64,000 nucleotides of DNA, taken from positions 1 to 64,000 of the forward strand of contig DATAUC010000077.1 in assembly GCA_036268485.1 (NCBI GenBank), read 5' to 3'. Shown one piece after another: positions 15,701 to 24,178 of the stretch. This DNA comes from Bog-473 sp036268485. GTDB lineage: Bacteria; Actinomycetota; Acidimicrobiia; Acidimicrobiales; RAAP-2. The position numbers were made by a program, and so were the translations under genes. How positions within the stretch are numbered: the stretch's first letter is position 1; each line of letters opens with the position of its first letter. The notes under the pieces are model-generated. The model saw only the letters and a list, made by a program, of their open reading frames with translations, made no database searches and was not told the DNA's origin.

Positions 15701-16444
15701 TTGAACCCTGAAGCTCAAGCACACCTGGCCGGACTAATCGCTGGAGCCCGCGTCGGCCCACTGGGGTTAGATGGCGACGCAGACGAATGGAAGTCGGGGG
15801 TGTTTCGAAACTTCAGTTCAGCCCTGGCTGCCTTGCAGGCAGTGGGCGCGGTGACCAACGACGAGGGTCCCGAGTGGACCAACCGGATGCTGGTGGCTCT
15901 CGGTGAGGAACCTCTTGAACCACTGCCAGCGGGATTCAGCGGAGCCAGACTCATCTCGGTCGGCGCACGGCCCCCACGTCCGCACGACCCGCCTCCGGCA
16001 TCGACCTTTCTTGGGCTCGTAGCGGTGAGTGAACCCGATCGGCCGCTGGATTACGGCGGACGAGTGCAGATCCTTGGAGTCGAGCTCTACAGCACCAAGG
16101 TGGCAGTGGCCTGGCGGCTGGCTCCCGAGCCCGACTACGAGTTCCTCTTCGCCGATGAACTGGCGGCGCTGGACGCTGACCTCGAAGAGGTTTCAGACTT
16201 CGAACGAGATCGACTCCGTAAGCATCTGCTGCAGCGATTGAAAATACAGCGCCGGCATCTGCGTTTGGCTGACGATGTCGGCACCGACTACCACACGACG
16301 GGCGGTGGATCTGGCGGCGGCGGCGGCGAGCAGGTTGGCCGAATGGGTTTTGTGCCCGCTCTTCCAATTGAGGCAGAAAGACTGACCATCTTCTGGGACG
16401 ATCTGGATTTTGGTGTGGTGCTTCCACCTCGAACGTCGCCCTAG
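15701..16444 (+). CDS. Hypothetical protein
   Basis: A 247-residue soluble protein of no family I recognise. TTG at 15701 is the start, with a purine-rich GGCGGGGGAGCGGGA run just upstream. It has a globular N-terminal half with LDYGGRVQILGVELYSTKVA, an acidic helical segment near residues 150-180 (ADELAALDADLEEVSDFE), a Gly-rich linker near 205-216 (seven or more Gly), and a short C-terminal strand. It is 19 bases after the DUF1801 gene, so the two may be co-transcribed. Confidence 0.7.
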   Translation: MNPEAQAHLAGLIAGARVGPLGLDGDADEWKSGVFRNFSSALAALQAVGAVTNDEGPEWTNRMLVALGEEPLEPLPAGFSGARLISVGARPPRPHDPPPASTFLGLVAVSEPDRPLDYGGRVQILGVELYSTKVAVAWRLAPEPDYEFLFADELAALDADLEEVSDFERDRLRKHLLQRLKIQRRHLRLADDVGTDYHTTGGGSGGGGGEQVGRMGFVPALPIEAERLTIFWDDLDFGVVLPPRTSP

Positions 16445-16478
16445 GTGAGCCGCTTGCGCCGGCGTCGGCCGGAGCCAG

Positions 16479-16835
16479 CTATAGGTGGACCGTGCCATCA
16501 GGGTGGAGTGACCATCCGGGATTGTGCGCCACTTCCCAGACGTAGCCGTCGGGGTCAGCGAACGCCCCGGTCGTTCCACCCCATTCGGCTACGTGAGCGT
16601 GACGAACGAGTGACCCGCCAGCGGTTAGCGCATCGTTCAAGACGTCGATCACTTCCTCGGGCGAGCGCACGTTGTAGGGCAATTCGATCCCTGGGGCTCC
16701 CTGCCCACCCAGGGCAGTCCAGAGCCAGAAGACCACGCCCGCCTGGAGGAAGCACACCTCGTCGTCGGGCTGCAACGTTGCGACCGGACCGCTTGAGAAG
16801 TCGCCCAAAGGGGAAGGCCGCTGGTTGAATGCCAA
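16479..16835 (-). pseudogene. VOC protein lacking its N-terminal part
   Basis: The frame matches the second half and part of the first half of a VOC protein: DDEVCFLQAGVVFWLW, IELPYNVRSPEEVIDVLNDA, and WGGTTGAFADPDGYVWEVAH with the Glu metal ligand. The normal first strand and helix, with the motif of a His or Gln ligand and FYEALGW, are missing. In another frame just upstream (from GTG 16872) the words VSQQIPTTTSIQLGI look like the lost first strand. A deletion of about 40 bases plus a frame change would explain this. The TTG at 16835 is the only start in frame. It may be non-functional. Confidence 0.55.
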
Positions 16836-16891
16836 GCTGGATAGATGTTGTCGTGGGAATTTGCTGAGACACGCTCGGAGGGAGTGACGCC

Positions 16892-17452
16892 GTGGTGAAG
16901 CTCGTCTATTCGGCGATCGCGTCCATGGACGGCTATACGACGGACGAAGACGGCAACTTCGACTTGCTGGCCCCGGATGCTGAAGTACACGCGTTCATCA
17001 ACGACCTCGAAAGAGGGTTCGGCACGTGCCTCTACGGCCGCCGGATGTACGAGATGTTGGTCTATCGGGAGAGTCCCGAAGCTGATGACGACAAGTCGCC
17101 CATCGCTCTGGACTTCGCCGGACTCTGGATGGCAGCGGACAAAGTCGTCTATTCGCGGACGCTGGAGGGGGTCTCCAGCGCAAAGACTCGCCTGGAGCGA
17201 TCTTTCGATCCCGAGGCAGTGCGGCGCATGAAGGAACAGGCGGATCGCGACCTGTCCATCGGGGGCTCGGAGCTGGCCGGACAGGCCTTGGAGGCTGGAC
17301 TGGTGGACGATATCCACCTGTTCCTCATGCCGGTGATGTTCGGGGGTGGCAAGGCGGTGCTGCCCGACCACGTCCCCGCGACCGTCGAACTACTGGGCGT
17401 GGACCGTTTTGAACACGGCGTGGTCCATCTCCATTATGGCATCGCGACCTGA
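16892..17452 (+). CDS. Dihydrofolate-reductase-fold protein (RibD C-terminal type)
   Basis: A 186-residue NADPH-binding protein of the RibD-C/DHFR-like family. Typical motifs are LVYSAIASMDGYTTDEDGNF at the N-terminus, CLYGRRMYEMLVY near residue 46, DLSIGGSELAGQALEAGLVD near residue 125, and FLMPVMFGGGKAVLP. GTG 16892 has GGAGG upstream. Many stand-alone members are uncharacterised reductases in actinobacteria; the substrate is not clear. Confidence 0.88.
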   Translation: MVKLVYSAIASMDGYTTDEDGNFDLLAPDAEVHAFINDLERGFGTCLYGRRMYEMLVYRESPEADDDKSPIALDFAGLWMAADKVVYSRTLEGVSSAKTRLERSFDPEAVRRMKEQADRDLSIGGSELAGQALEAGLVDDIHLFLMPVMFGGGKAVLPDHVPATVELLGVDRFEHGVVHLHYGIAT

Positions 17453-17503
17453 ACCTCCACGTGAACCCAGAGGTCGAACCTGGGGATGCGGATACGCTGA
17501 ACA

Positions 17504-18289
17504 ATGGACTCCGATCGTTCCATCGCTCCCATCGTGTCGGCCCTCTCGTCGAAAATCACTGACTCGCTGAACGCACGGCGACGGGGCATCGCACTCTTGA
17601 GCTTCTGCCTCGTGATGTTCTTGAGTGCCCTTCCGTCGGCGTCTGCCGCGGCCGCGGTCAAGGGAGAGAAGGCACAATCGGCCAGATCTGAAGTCAGCCA
17701 GGCCGTGGCGGCGACCTACGCAGCCAGTTCCTTCGTGTGTAGCGGGACCGCTGTCGATACGGGAACAACCATCAAGTTCAAAGTCGCCATCAGCAAGGCG
17801 GCGGCGGGCGGAACGCTGTCCTTCAACGGCCAGCAAGCGGACATACGCCGTCTTATCCTGACGATCTACGTGAAGGCAACACAGGGTTTCTATTCGCAGG
17901 AGGGACTCTCGCATGATCAGTCCGAACTGCTGGCCAACCACTGGTTGGCGTCGCAGGTCGGCGATCCTGGGTATGCCGCCGTGTCGGTGTTCGTGGTGGC
18001 CAAGAGCCTGATTCAGGGCTTGGTGCCCGGCCTGGGCACGGCGAAGCTCACGCGGTCCAGCCCCACGACATTCGATGGGACGGCCGTCGATGCCATTGTC
18101 GGAGTCGTCGGCGGGGTCAAAGCGACGATCTATATCGCCGCGCACGGGAAGCCGTATCTGGTCGGGATTTTCGAGCCCAGTAAGAAGAGCGGCGGAACCA
18201 TCCGGTTCTCCGACTACAACAAGAAGGTCCGGCTCAAGGTTCCCTCAAATGTCATCAGCGCACCGCCCACTAAGGGCGCCGCGACCTGA
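17504..18289 (+). CDS. Secreted LppX/LolA-like lipid-binding-fold protein
   Basis: A 261-residue exported protein. A cytoplasmic tail of about 27 residues precedes the hydrophobic core GIALLSFCLVMFLSALPSAS of a signal peptide; a lipobox is not clear. The mature part shows GGTLSFNGQQADIRRLILTI, YVKATQGFYSQEGLS, TFDGTAVDAIVGV, ATIYIAAHGKPYLVGIF and GGTIRFSDYNKKVRLKVPSN. That order is typical of the actinobacterial LppX/LprG/LolA-like half-barrel that holds lipids. A role in lipid transport to the envelope is likely by fold, not shown. ATG 17504 is the first usable start. Confidence 0.72.
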   Translation: MDSDRSIAPIVSALSSKITDSLNARRRGIALLSFCLVMFLSALPSASAAAAVKGEKAQSARSEVSQAVAATYAASSFVCSGTAVDTGTTIKFKVAISKAAAGGTLSFNGQQADIRRLILTIYVKATQGFYSQEGLSHDQSELLANHWLASQVGDPGYAAVSVFVVAKSLIQGLVPGLGTAKLTRSSPTTFDGTAVDAIVGVVGGVKATIYIAAHGKPYLVGIFEPSKKSGGTIRFSDYNKKVRLKVPSNVISAPPTKGAAT

Positions 18290-18311
18290 ATACGCCGGCT
18301 GAGCCAATGGT

Positions 18312-18878
18312 TCAGCCGACTGCCAGTGCTCGCAGCTCGGCAAACGAGGTGCGCATTATGAGCGTGAGGTCCTGACCGTCGCCGCCCTCGGCCCATTGAT
18401 TGAAGGCGACGAGAAACACCGTCATGCCGACCTGAGCGGCCAAGGTCGCTTGCAGTTCGTTGACTCCCCGTTGGCGCAAGGCCGCGGCGACCGCGGCCGC
18501 ATAGGTCGCCAGCTTGGCCAGTTCGCGCTCTCGCAGTTCGGGATTGGAGGCGATCACGGTCTGGCGCAGGAGAGCCAGATCGCGGCGGGACTCACCCAGC
18601 ATTTCCGAGGCAGCATCGAGGCCGCGGGCGACGGCGTCGAAGGGGCCATCGGCCTTCGGGGCGTCATTGACCCCGGTCAGTATCCGCTCCTGCAGGATGT
18701 CGGCTCCGCCGAAGAGCACCTCCCGTTTGTCGGCGAAGTGCCGGAAGAAGGTGCGTTCGGTCACACCGGCCCGCTCGGCGATCTGGGCGGCCGTCGTCTG
18801 GTCGAAGCCGCGCTCGGCATAGAGCGAGAGCGCCGCTTCTTGCAGCCGGCCCCGGCTGTCCGGTTCCCATCGGCCCAT
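18312..18878 (-). CDS. TetR-family transcriptional regulator
   Basis: A 188-residue TetR repressor. The helix-turn-helix is at about residues 10-55 (LSLYAERGFDQTTAAQIAER, then VTERTFFRHFADKREVLF). It is divergent from the epimerase gene. The 87-base gap holds a promoter for the epimerase and two similar 15-base half-palindromes, the likely operators. The ligand domain gives no clue to the effector. Confidence 0.92.
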   Translation of the reverse strand: MGRWEPDSRGRLQEAALSLYAERGFDQTTAAQIAERAGVTERTFFRHFADKREVLFGGADILQERILTGVNDAPKADGPFDAVARGLDAASEMLGESRRDLALLRQTVIASNPELRERELAKLATYAAAVAAALRQRGVNELQATLAAQVGMTVFLVAFNQWAEGGDGQDLTLIMRTSFAELRALAVG

Positions 18879-18894
18879 GCAGTGATCCTACCCG

Positions 18895-18941
18895 TTGACA
18901 GTCACTGACATCAGGGAGTAGATTGATGGCAGTTGCTGACA
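18895..18941 (+). promoter_or_regulatory. Epimerase promoter with two TetR operator candidates
   Basis: TTGACA (18895-18900), an 18-base spacer and TAGATT (18919-18924) form a good sigma-70-type promoter towards the epimerase. Site one, TGACAGTCACTGACA (18896-18910), is a near-perfect inverted repeat over the -35. Site two, TGGCAGTTGCTGACA (18927-18941), lies just after the -10. The sites are 31 bases apart, about three helical turns, so two dimers would bind the same DNA face. Confidence 0.62.
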
Positions 18942-18965
18942 TCAGCCTAGCTTGGAGGTTTCGCC

Positions 18966-19889
18966 ATGAAGGTCTTCGTCACCGGAGCATCGGGGTGGAT
19001 CGGTTCGGCCGTAGTGCCCGAACTTCTCGCCGCGGGTCATGAAGTAGTCGGGCTGGCTCGCTCGGATGCTTCGGCCGAAGCCCTGGAAGCCGCCGGCGCA
19101 GGTGTGCACCGCGGCGATGTGGACGATCCGGAGGGGTTGGGCAAGGGAGCGGCCGACTCGGATGGGGTCATCCATCTGGCTTTCCAGCACGACATCGCCT
19201 TCGGAGGGAACTTCGCGGCGGCGGCCAATGCCGATCGACTGGCCGTCGAAGCCATGGGAGCGGCTCTGGCCAACTCGGACCGACCCTTCGTACTGGCCTC
19301 GGGCCTGCTCGGGATGAAACCCGGTCAGGTGGCCACCGAGGAGGACGGCCTGGTGCCCGATTCCACCATCCGCGGCAACCCGGCCGGGCTGCGGGCGGCC
19401 ACGGCGCTGCTCACCTTGTCCCTGCGCGGGATCGGCGTCCGCTCGTCGGTGTTGCGCCTCCCGCCGACCGTCCACGGCGACGGCGACAAGGGATTCGTGT
19501 CTACCTTCGTCGACATCGCTCGGGAGAGTGGCGTCTCGGCCTATGTGGGCGATGGCTCCAATCGGTGGCCGGCGGTGCACCGCTCCGACGCCGCCACGTT
19601 GGCCTGCTCGGCGCTCTATGCCGCGCCCGCCGGATCGGTCCTGCACGCAGTGGGCGACGAAGGTGTCGCATTCCGCGACATCGCGGCGGCGATCGGCCGC
19701 CATCTCGACGTTCCGACCAAGTCCCTCGACGCCGCCGGTGCCGTCGAGAGCTTCGGTCCTCTGGGACACTTCGCCGGGCTGGACAGCCCAGCCAGTAGCG
19801 TTGTCACCCGGGAATTGCTCGCATGGGAGCCCAAGGGGCCGAGCCTGATTGAGGATCTGGAGCAGGGGCACTACTTCCACCGGGACTGA
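18966..19889 (+). CDS. NAD(P)-dependent epimerase/dehydratase (extended SDR)
   Basis: A 307-residue Rossmann enzyme. The nucleotide-binding motif is VFVTGASGWIGSAVVPEL at residues 3-20, followed by GDVDDPEGL and VIHLAF. The usual YxxxK is not clear; the region near residue 130-145 reads NPAGLRAATALLTLSLRG, as in atypical SDRs. It resembles the NAD-dependent epimerase-like proteins often controlled by a neighbouring TetR. GGAGG lies 8 bases before ATG 18966. The substrate is unknown, and induction by a xenobiotic or toxic carbonyl compound is possible. Confidence 0.88.
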   Translation: MKVFVTGASGWIGSAVVPELLAAGHEVVGLARSDASAEALEAAGAGVHRGDVDDPEGLGKGAADSDGVIHLAFQHDIAFGGNFAAAANADRLAVEAMGAALANSDRPFVLASGLLGMKPGQVATEEDGLVPDSTIRGNPAGLRAATALLTLSLRGIGVRSSVLRLPPTVHGDGDKGFVSTFVDIARESGVSAYVGDGSNRWPAVHRSDAATLACSALYAAPAGSVLHAVGDEGVAFRDIAAAIGRHLDVPTKSLDAAGAVESFGPLGHFAGLDSPASSVVTRELLAWEPKGPSLIEDLEQGHYFHRD

Positions 19890-20063
19890 CCGGACGCTTA
19901 ACGCTGATTCACCGAGAGGCCTGATCAAGATCTGGTGCGTTGATATGGATGACGGCGAAGATCTGGTGACTCAGACTGCAGGTATTCGCTTAGTTCATGC
20001 TCTGAACACAGGATTCATGGTGTAATCCCTTGTGGTGACCACAGCAGGGGAGGCAGGCACTGC

Positions 20064-21206
20064 ATGACCGCTACCGACGCACGACCCGTACTGGCGCCGA
20101 GGATGGCAAAGGACAGCGCCGCTCTCCGGGTGGACGGCCTGGTCCAACTGATTCAGATTGATGGTCGCCGCACCGAAGGATCCCCCTTCGCCGAGCTGGT
20201 GGCCGACGTCGGGCCCGACGAATTGCGATCGCTCTACCGGGACCTCGTCATCGTGCGCCGCATTGATGCCGAGGCGACGGCACTGCAACGTCAGGGCGAA
20301 CTCGGGCTGTGGGCACCCCTCCTGGGCCAAGAGGCGGCGCAGGTGGGATCGGCCCGAGCCCTGCGGCGCGACGACTTTGTTTTCTCCAGCTATCGCGAAC
20401 ACGGCGTGGCCTATTGCCGGGGCGTCGATCCGGCGAACATGTTGCGCTTCTGGCGCGGCTCGACTCTCTCGGGCTGGGACCCCTACGAGTTCGGCATGAC
20501 CACGCCGGCCATCATCGTCGGCTCGCAGGCGCTGCATGCCACCGGCTACGCCATGGGCATCGCCTTGGACGAGGCCGATTCGGCCGCCATCGCCTACTTC
20601 GGCGACGGTGCCACCAGCCAGGGCGACATTTCCGAGGCGCTTGGCTTCGCGGCCAGCTTCGAAGCCCCGGTCGTGTTCTTCTGCCAGAACAACCAGTGGG
20701 CCATTTCCGAGCCGGTCCGGCTGCAGGCGCACACGTCGATCACCCAGCGGGGTGAAGGCTTCGGCGTCCCCAGCCTGCAGGTCGATGGCAACGACGTCCT
20801 GGCCGTGCTGGCGGTGACCCGCCATGCGCTCCAGCGCGCCTATGCCGGGTTGGGTCCCACACTCATCGAAGCCGTGACGTACCGCATGGGCCCGCACACC
20901 ACCTCGGACGATCCATCCCGCTACCGCTCGGCCGAAGAGGTGGCGGAATGGCGGGTCAAGGATCCGCTGGCCCGGGTGCGCGCCCTGTTGGAGGTCGAGG
21001 GCCTGCTCGACGCAGCGTTCCAGAGCGAGGTGGACGCGGCGGCCGACCTCACGGCGGACACACTGCGGCGGGGCTGCCTGGCCACGGTCGAGCCGGAACC
21101 GCTGAGTTTGTTCGACCAGGTCTATGCCGAACCGCATTCGTTGATCGCGTCCGAACGGGCGCAGTTCGCTGACTACCGGGCCGGTTTCGACGAGCAGCCG
21201 ACATGA
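20064..21206 (+). CDS. 2-oxoacid dehydrogenase E1 component, alpha subunit
   Basis: A 380-residue TPP-dependent subunit that decarboxylates a 2-oxoacid. The TPP motif starts GDGATSQGDISEALGFAA near residue 180 and ends CQNNQWAIS. The phospho-loop region reads MGPHTTSDDPSRY near residue 275. Gene order E1 alpha, E1 beta, E2 and sequence type match actinobacterial pyruvate or branched-chain oxoacid dehydrogenases (PdhABC/BkdABC). Substrate choice between these cannot be made with certainty; branched-chain is favoured by the separate E1 subunits in an actinobacterium. ATG 20064 follows GGGGAGG. It overlaps the beta gene by 4 bases. Confidence 0.93.
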   Translation: MTATDARPVLAPRMAKDSAALRVDGLVQLIQIDGRRTEGSPFAELVADVGPDELRSLYRDLVIVRRIDAEATALQRQGELGLWAPLLGQEAAQVGSARALRRDDFVFSSYREHGVAYCRGVDPANMLRFWRGSTLSGWDPYEFGMTTPAIIVGSQALHATGYAMGIALDEADSAAIAYFGDGATSQGDISEALGFAASFEAPVVFFCQNNQWAISEPVRLQAHTSITQRGEGFGVPSLQVDGNDVLAVLAVTRHALQRAYAGLGPTLIEAVTYRMGPHTTSDDPSRYRSAEEVAEWRVKDPLARVRALLEVEGLLDAAFQSEVDAAADLTADTLRRGCLATVEPEPLSLFDQVYAEPHSLIASERAQFADYRAGFDEQPT

Positions 21207-22195
21207 CCACGATGGCCCTGGGCAAGGCCATCAATGCCGGCCTGCGGCGCACACTCGAGCGCGACCCCAAGGTGGTGCTCATGGGCGAGGACATTGGCAA
21301 ACTCGGCGGAGTATTCCGCGTCACCGAGGGCCTGCAGCGCGACTTCGGTCCGAAGCGGGTGATCGATACGCCGCTGGCCGAATCCGGCATCATCGGCACC
21401 GCCATCGGACTGGCCGTCCGGGGCTACCGCCCGGTCTGTGAAATCCAATTCGACGGCTTCATCTACCCGGCCTTCGACCAAATCGTGTCGCAGGTAGCAA
21501 AGCTGCACTACCGGACCCAGGGCAAGGTGAAGATGCCGCTGACGATCAGGGTGCCCTTCGGTGGCGGCATCGGGGCGGTCGAGCACCATTCAGAGTCGCC
21601 CGAGGCCTACTTCGCCCATACCCCGGGCTTGCGCGTGGTCTCCTGCTCGAACGCGGCGGACGGGTTCGCCATGATTCAGCAGGCCGTGGCCTCCGACGAC
21701 CCCGTTCTGTTCTTCGAACCCAAGCGTCGCTATTGGGAAAAGGGCGACGTCGACGATTCGGCCGAGACGGCGTCGGACCCGGGCACGCTGCATCAGGCCA
21801 GGGTCCTCGTCGCCGGTACCGATGCCACAGTGGCCACCTATGGTCCCTTGGTGGCCACCGCACTAGCGGCCGCTCGGACGGCGGCCGAAGAAGGCACCTC
21901 GCTCGAGGTCATCGACCTGCGCTCGCTCTCACCCATCGACTTCGAGACCATCGCCACGTCGGTGAAGAAGACAGGGCGGCTGGTGGTGGCGCACGAAGCG
22001 CCCGTGTTCCTGGGACTGGGTGCAGAAATCGCGGCCCGTATCACCGAGCGTTGCTTCTTCCACCTGGAGTCCCCGGTACTCCGCGTGGGCGGCTTCGACG
22101 TTCCCTACCCGGCGTCCAAGTTGGAGCAGTACTTCCTGCCCGATGTCGACCGCATCCTCCATGCCGTCGACCAGACGCTCGCTCCCGTCCCGTGA
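21203..22195 (+). CDS. 2-oxoacid dehydrogenase E1 component, beta subunit
   Basis: A 330-residue transketolase-like beta subunit that completes the E1 active site. Motifs include VVLMGEDIGKLGGVFRVTEG near residue 25, ESGIIGTAIGLAVRGYRPV, KMPLTIRVPFGGGIGAVEHH with the conserved His, and the C-terminal LEVIDLRSLSPIDFETI and FDVPYPASKLEQYFLPDVD. The start ATG sits in the ATGA overlap with the alpha stop, and its own stop overlaps the E2 start. The tight coupling suggests matched synthesis of the three subunits. Confidence 0.94.
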   Translation: MTTMALGKAINAGLRRTLERDPKVVLMGEDIGKLGGVFRVTEGLQRDFGPKRVIDTPLAESGIIGTAIGLAVRGYRPVCEIQFDGFIYPAFDQIVSQVAKLHYRTQGKVKMPLTIRVPFGGGIGAVEHHSESPEAYFAHTPGLRVVSCSNAADGFAMIQQAVASDDPVLFFEPKRRYWEKGDVDDSAETASDPGTLHQARVLVAGTDATVATYGPLVATALAAARTAAEEGTSLEVIDLRSLSPIDFETIATSVKKTGRLVVAHEAPVFLGLGAEIAARITERCFFHLESPVLRVGGFDVPYPASKLEQYFLPDVDRILHAVDQTLAPVP

Positions 22196-23481
22196 GCCGC
22201 CGCCAGTTCAACCTGCCCGACCTGGGTGAGGGCCTGACCGAAGCCGAGATCGTCACCTGGCTGGTGGCGGCGGGGGACACGATCACCCTGAATCAAGTCA
22301 TCGCGGAGGTGGAGACCGAAAAAGCCGTGGTCGAGCTGCCCAGCCCCTACGCCGGCACCGTGGTGGCGCTGCTGGCCGAAGCCGGGACCGTCGTGGATGT
22401 GGGGCGGCCCATCATTGAGGTGGAGATGGCGACGGAAGCGGCAACGCTAGGCGAGCCGACCGAGGAGAAGGTCCAGGTGCTCGTCGGCTACGGGCCGGCC
22501 GAAGCTCCCGTCAGCCGTCGGCATCGCCGTAATCGTGGTGGCGCAGAGACCGCGACGCCGGCGGTTGCACCGCCGCTGCCGGCTGGGTCGGCCCGTCCGT
22601 TGGCCACGCCTCCCGTTCGCTACATGGCGCGGGTAGCCGGTATCGATCTGACCCAGGTGGCGGGCACCGGCCCGGGCGGGACCATCACCCGTGATGACGT
22701 ACGCGCCTTGGCTGACGTCGGTGCTGTCACGGCGACACCCCTCCAGCCACCTTCGGCCGGTGTGTCGCCCGGTGGAGACCAGCGCGAGACACGGGTGCCG
22801 ATCCGGGGCGTGCGCAAGCACACGGCCGATGCCATGGTGCGCAGCGCGTTCAGCGCGCCGCACGTCACTGAGTTCGTCACCGTCGACGTGACGCCGATGG
22901 TCGAACTGGTGGACGCCCTGCGCCAGCACCAGGCGTTCGACGGGGTGCGGGTCACACCTCTGGCGGTGATCGCAAAGGCGCTCCTGCTCGCGCTCGAACA
23001 GAACCCGAGCCTCAATTCGAGTTGGGACGAAGAGGGCCAGCAGATCGTCACCAAGCACTACGTCAATCTCGGCATAGCGGCGGCCACGCCCCGCGGACTG
23101 GTCGTGCCGAATATCAAGGAAGCCCACACCATGAAGCTGCGCCAGCTGGCCGTCGCACTGGCTGACCTGGCCACGACGGCCCGGGCCGGCCGCAGCACGC
23201 CGGCGGACTTGAGTGGCGGGACGATCACGATCACCAACATCGGTGTCTTCGGGGTCGATGGGGGCACGCCGATCGTCAATCCGGGCGAGGCAGCCATTCT
23301 CTGTGTCGGTGCCGTGCGGCGCCAGCCTTGGGAGTTCGAGGAGGAGATCGCTCTGCGCCAGGTCTTGACCCTGAGCCTCTCCTTTGATCACCGCCTCGTC
23401 GATGGCCAGGAAGGTTCGCTCTTCTTGGCCTCGGTGGCATCCATGCTGGCCGACCCGAGGGCCATGCTCGCCTTGAGCTGA
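22192..23481 (+). CDS. 2-oxoacid dehydrogenase E2 (lipoamide acyltransferase)
   Basis: A 429-residue E2 core protein with three parts. The lipoyl domain at residues 2-80 has the lipoyl-lysine in EVETEKAVVELPSP. The peripheral-subunit-binding domain at about 140-175 reads TPPVRYMARVAGIDLTQVAG. The acyltransferase domain fills about 195-429 with the catalytic SFDHRLVDG motif. GTG 22192 overlaps the beta stop (GTGA); the open frame upstream is only a shadow of the beta gene. No E3 (lipoamide dehydrogenase) gene is nearby, so a shared E3 elsewhere is needed. Confidence 0.95.
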   Translation: MSRRQFNLPDLGEGLTEAEIVTWLVAAGDTITLNQVIAEVETEKAVVELPSPYAGTVVALLAEAGTVVDVGRPIIEVEMATEAATLGEPTEEKVQVLVGYGPAEAPVSRRHRRNRGGAETATPAVAPPLPAGSARPLATPPVRYMARVAGIDLTQVAGTGPGGTITRDDVRALADVGAVTATPLQPPSAGVSPGGDQRETRVPIRGVRKHTADAMVRSAFSAPHVTEFVTVDVTPMVELVDALRQHQAFDGVRVTPLAVIAKALLLALEQNPSLNSSWDEEGQQIVTKHYVNLGIAAATPRGLVVPNIKEAHTMKLRQLAVALADLATTARAGRSTPADLSGGTITITNIGVFGVDGGTPIVNPGEAAILCVGAVRRQPWEFEEEIALRQVLTLSLSFDHRLVDGQEGSLFLASVASMLADPRAMLALS

Positions 23482-23497
23482 GTAGACGCCCCAATCG

Positions 23498-24178
23498 CTA
23501 TGGCGGGCCGGCCACCAGGCCGTGGTCATAGGCGTAGCGCACGGCTTCGGCCCGGTTGCGGGCACTGATCTTGGCGAAGAGATGGTTGATGTGGCTCTTG
23601 ACGGTGACTTCTGAGATGTAGAGCTCGGCCGCGATCTCGGCATTCGATTGGCCGGCTGCAATGGCTCGCAGCACGTCCGCTTCGCGGGGCGTCAAGTTGT
23701 CCGGCAGGAGCTCAGACATTGGTGACTGGGAGGCGGGGGTGGAGCTCTGGGCCGCTCGCAACAGGCTGGCTTGGACGGCGGGGTCGAGCACCGACTGGCC
23801 CGCTGCGGCCGAACGGACGGCCAAGGCGATCTGTTCCCGTCCGGCATCCTTGGTCAGGAATCCGGTGGCCCCCGCCTCCAGCGCGCCCACAATGCTGACG
23901 TCGTCGGCGAACGTGGTGAGCACCACCACCCGTATGTGAGGCAACTCAATCGACAAGCGTCGGGTGGCGGCCACACCGTCGGTGTTGGGCATGCGCAAGT
24001 CCATCAGTACCACGTCAGGCGAGACGCGGTGCGCCAATTCGACCGCCTCGTTGCCGTCGGCGGCCAGGCCGACCACTTCAAAGCCATTCTCGGCATCGAG
24101 CACGGTGGCTAGCGCTTCACGCACGGCGCGCTGGTCGTCGGCCACCACGATCCGCAATGACGGTGGATCCGGAGTCAT
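23498..24178 (-). CDS. LuxR/NarL-type response regulator
   Basis: A 226-residue regulator. The receiver domain at residues 7-125 has the acidic pair (VVADDQ), the phospho-acceptor Asp in VVLMDLRMPNTDG, and the conserved Lys in FLTKDAG. The LuxR helix-turn-helix at about 155-215 reads NLTPREADVLRAIAAGQSNA then VTVKSHINHLFAKI. ATG 24178 overlaps the kinase stop (ATGA), so the two are translated together. The target genes are unknown; the membrane-protein genes upstream in the same operon are likely candidates. Confidence 0.95.
   Translation of the reverse strand: MTPDPPSLRIVVADDQRAVREALATVLDAENGFEVVGLAADGNEAVELAHRVSPDVVLMDLRMPNTDGVAATRRLSIELPHIRVVVLTTFADDVSIVGALEAGATGFLTKDAGREQIALAVRSAAAGQSVLDPAVQASLLRAAQSSTPASQSPMSELLPDNLTPREADVLRAIAAGQSNAEIAAELYISEVTVKSHINHLFAKISARNRAEAVRYAYDHGLVAGPP

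Noticed and set aside
16310..16330. GGC-rich run that resembles a microsatellite
   Set aside because: It encodes a Gly-rich linker in the hypothetical gene 15701-16444 and is irregular, so a separate repeat feature is not justified.
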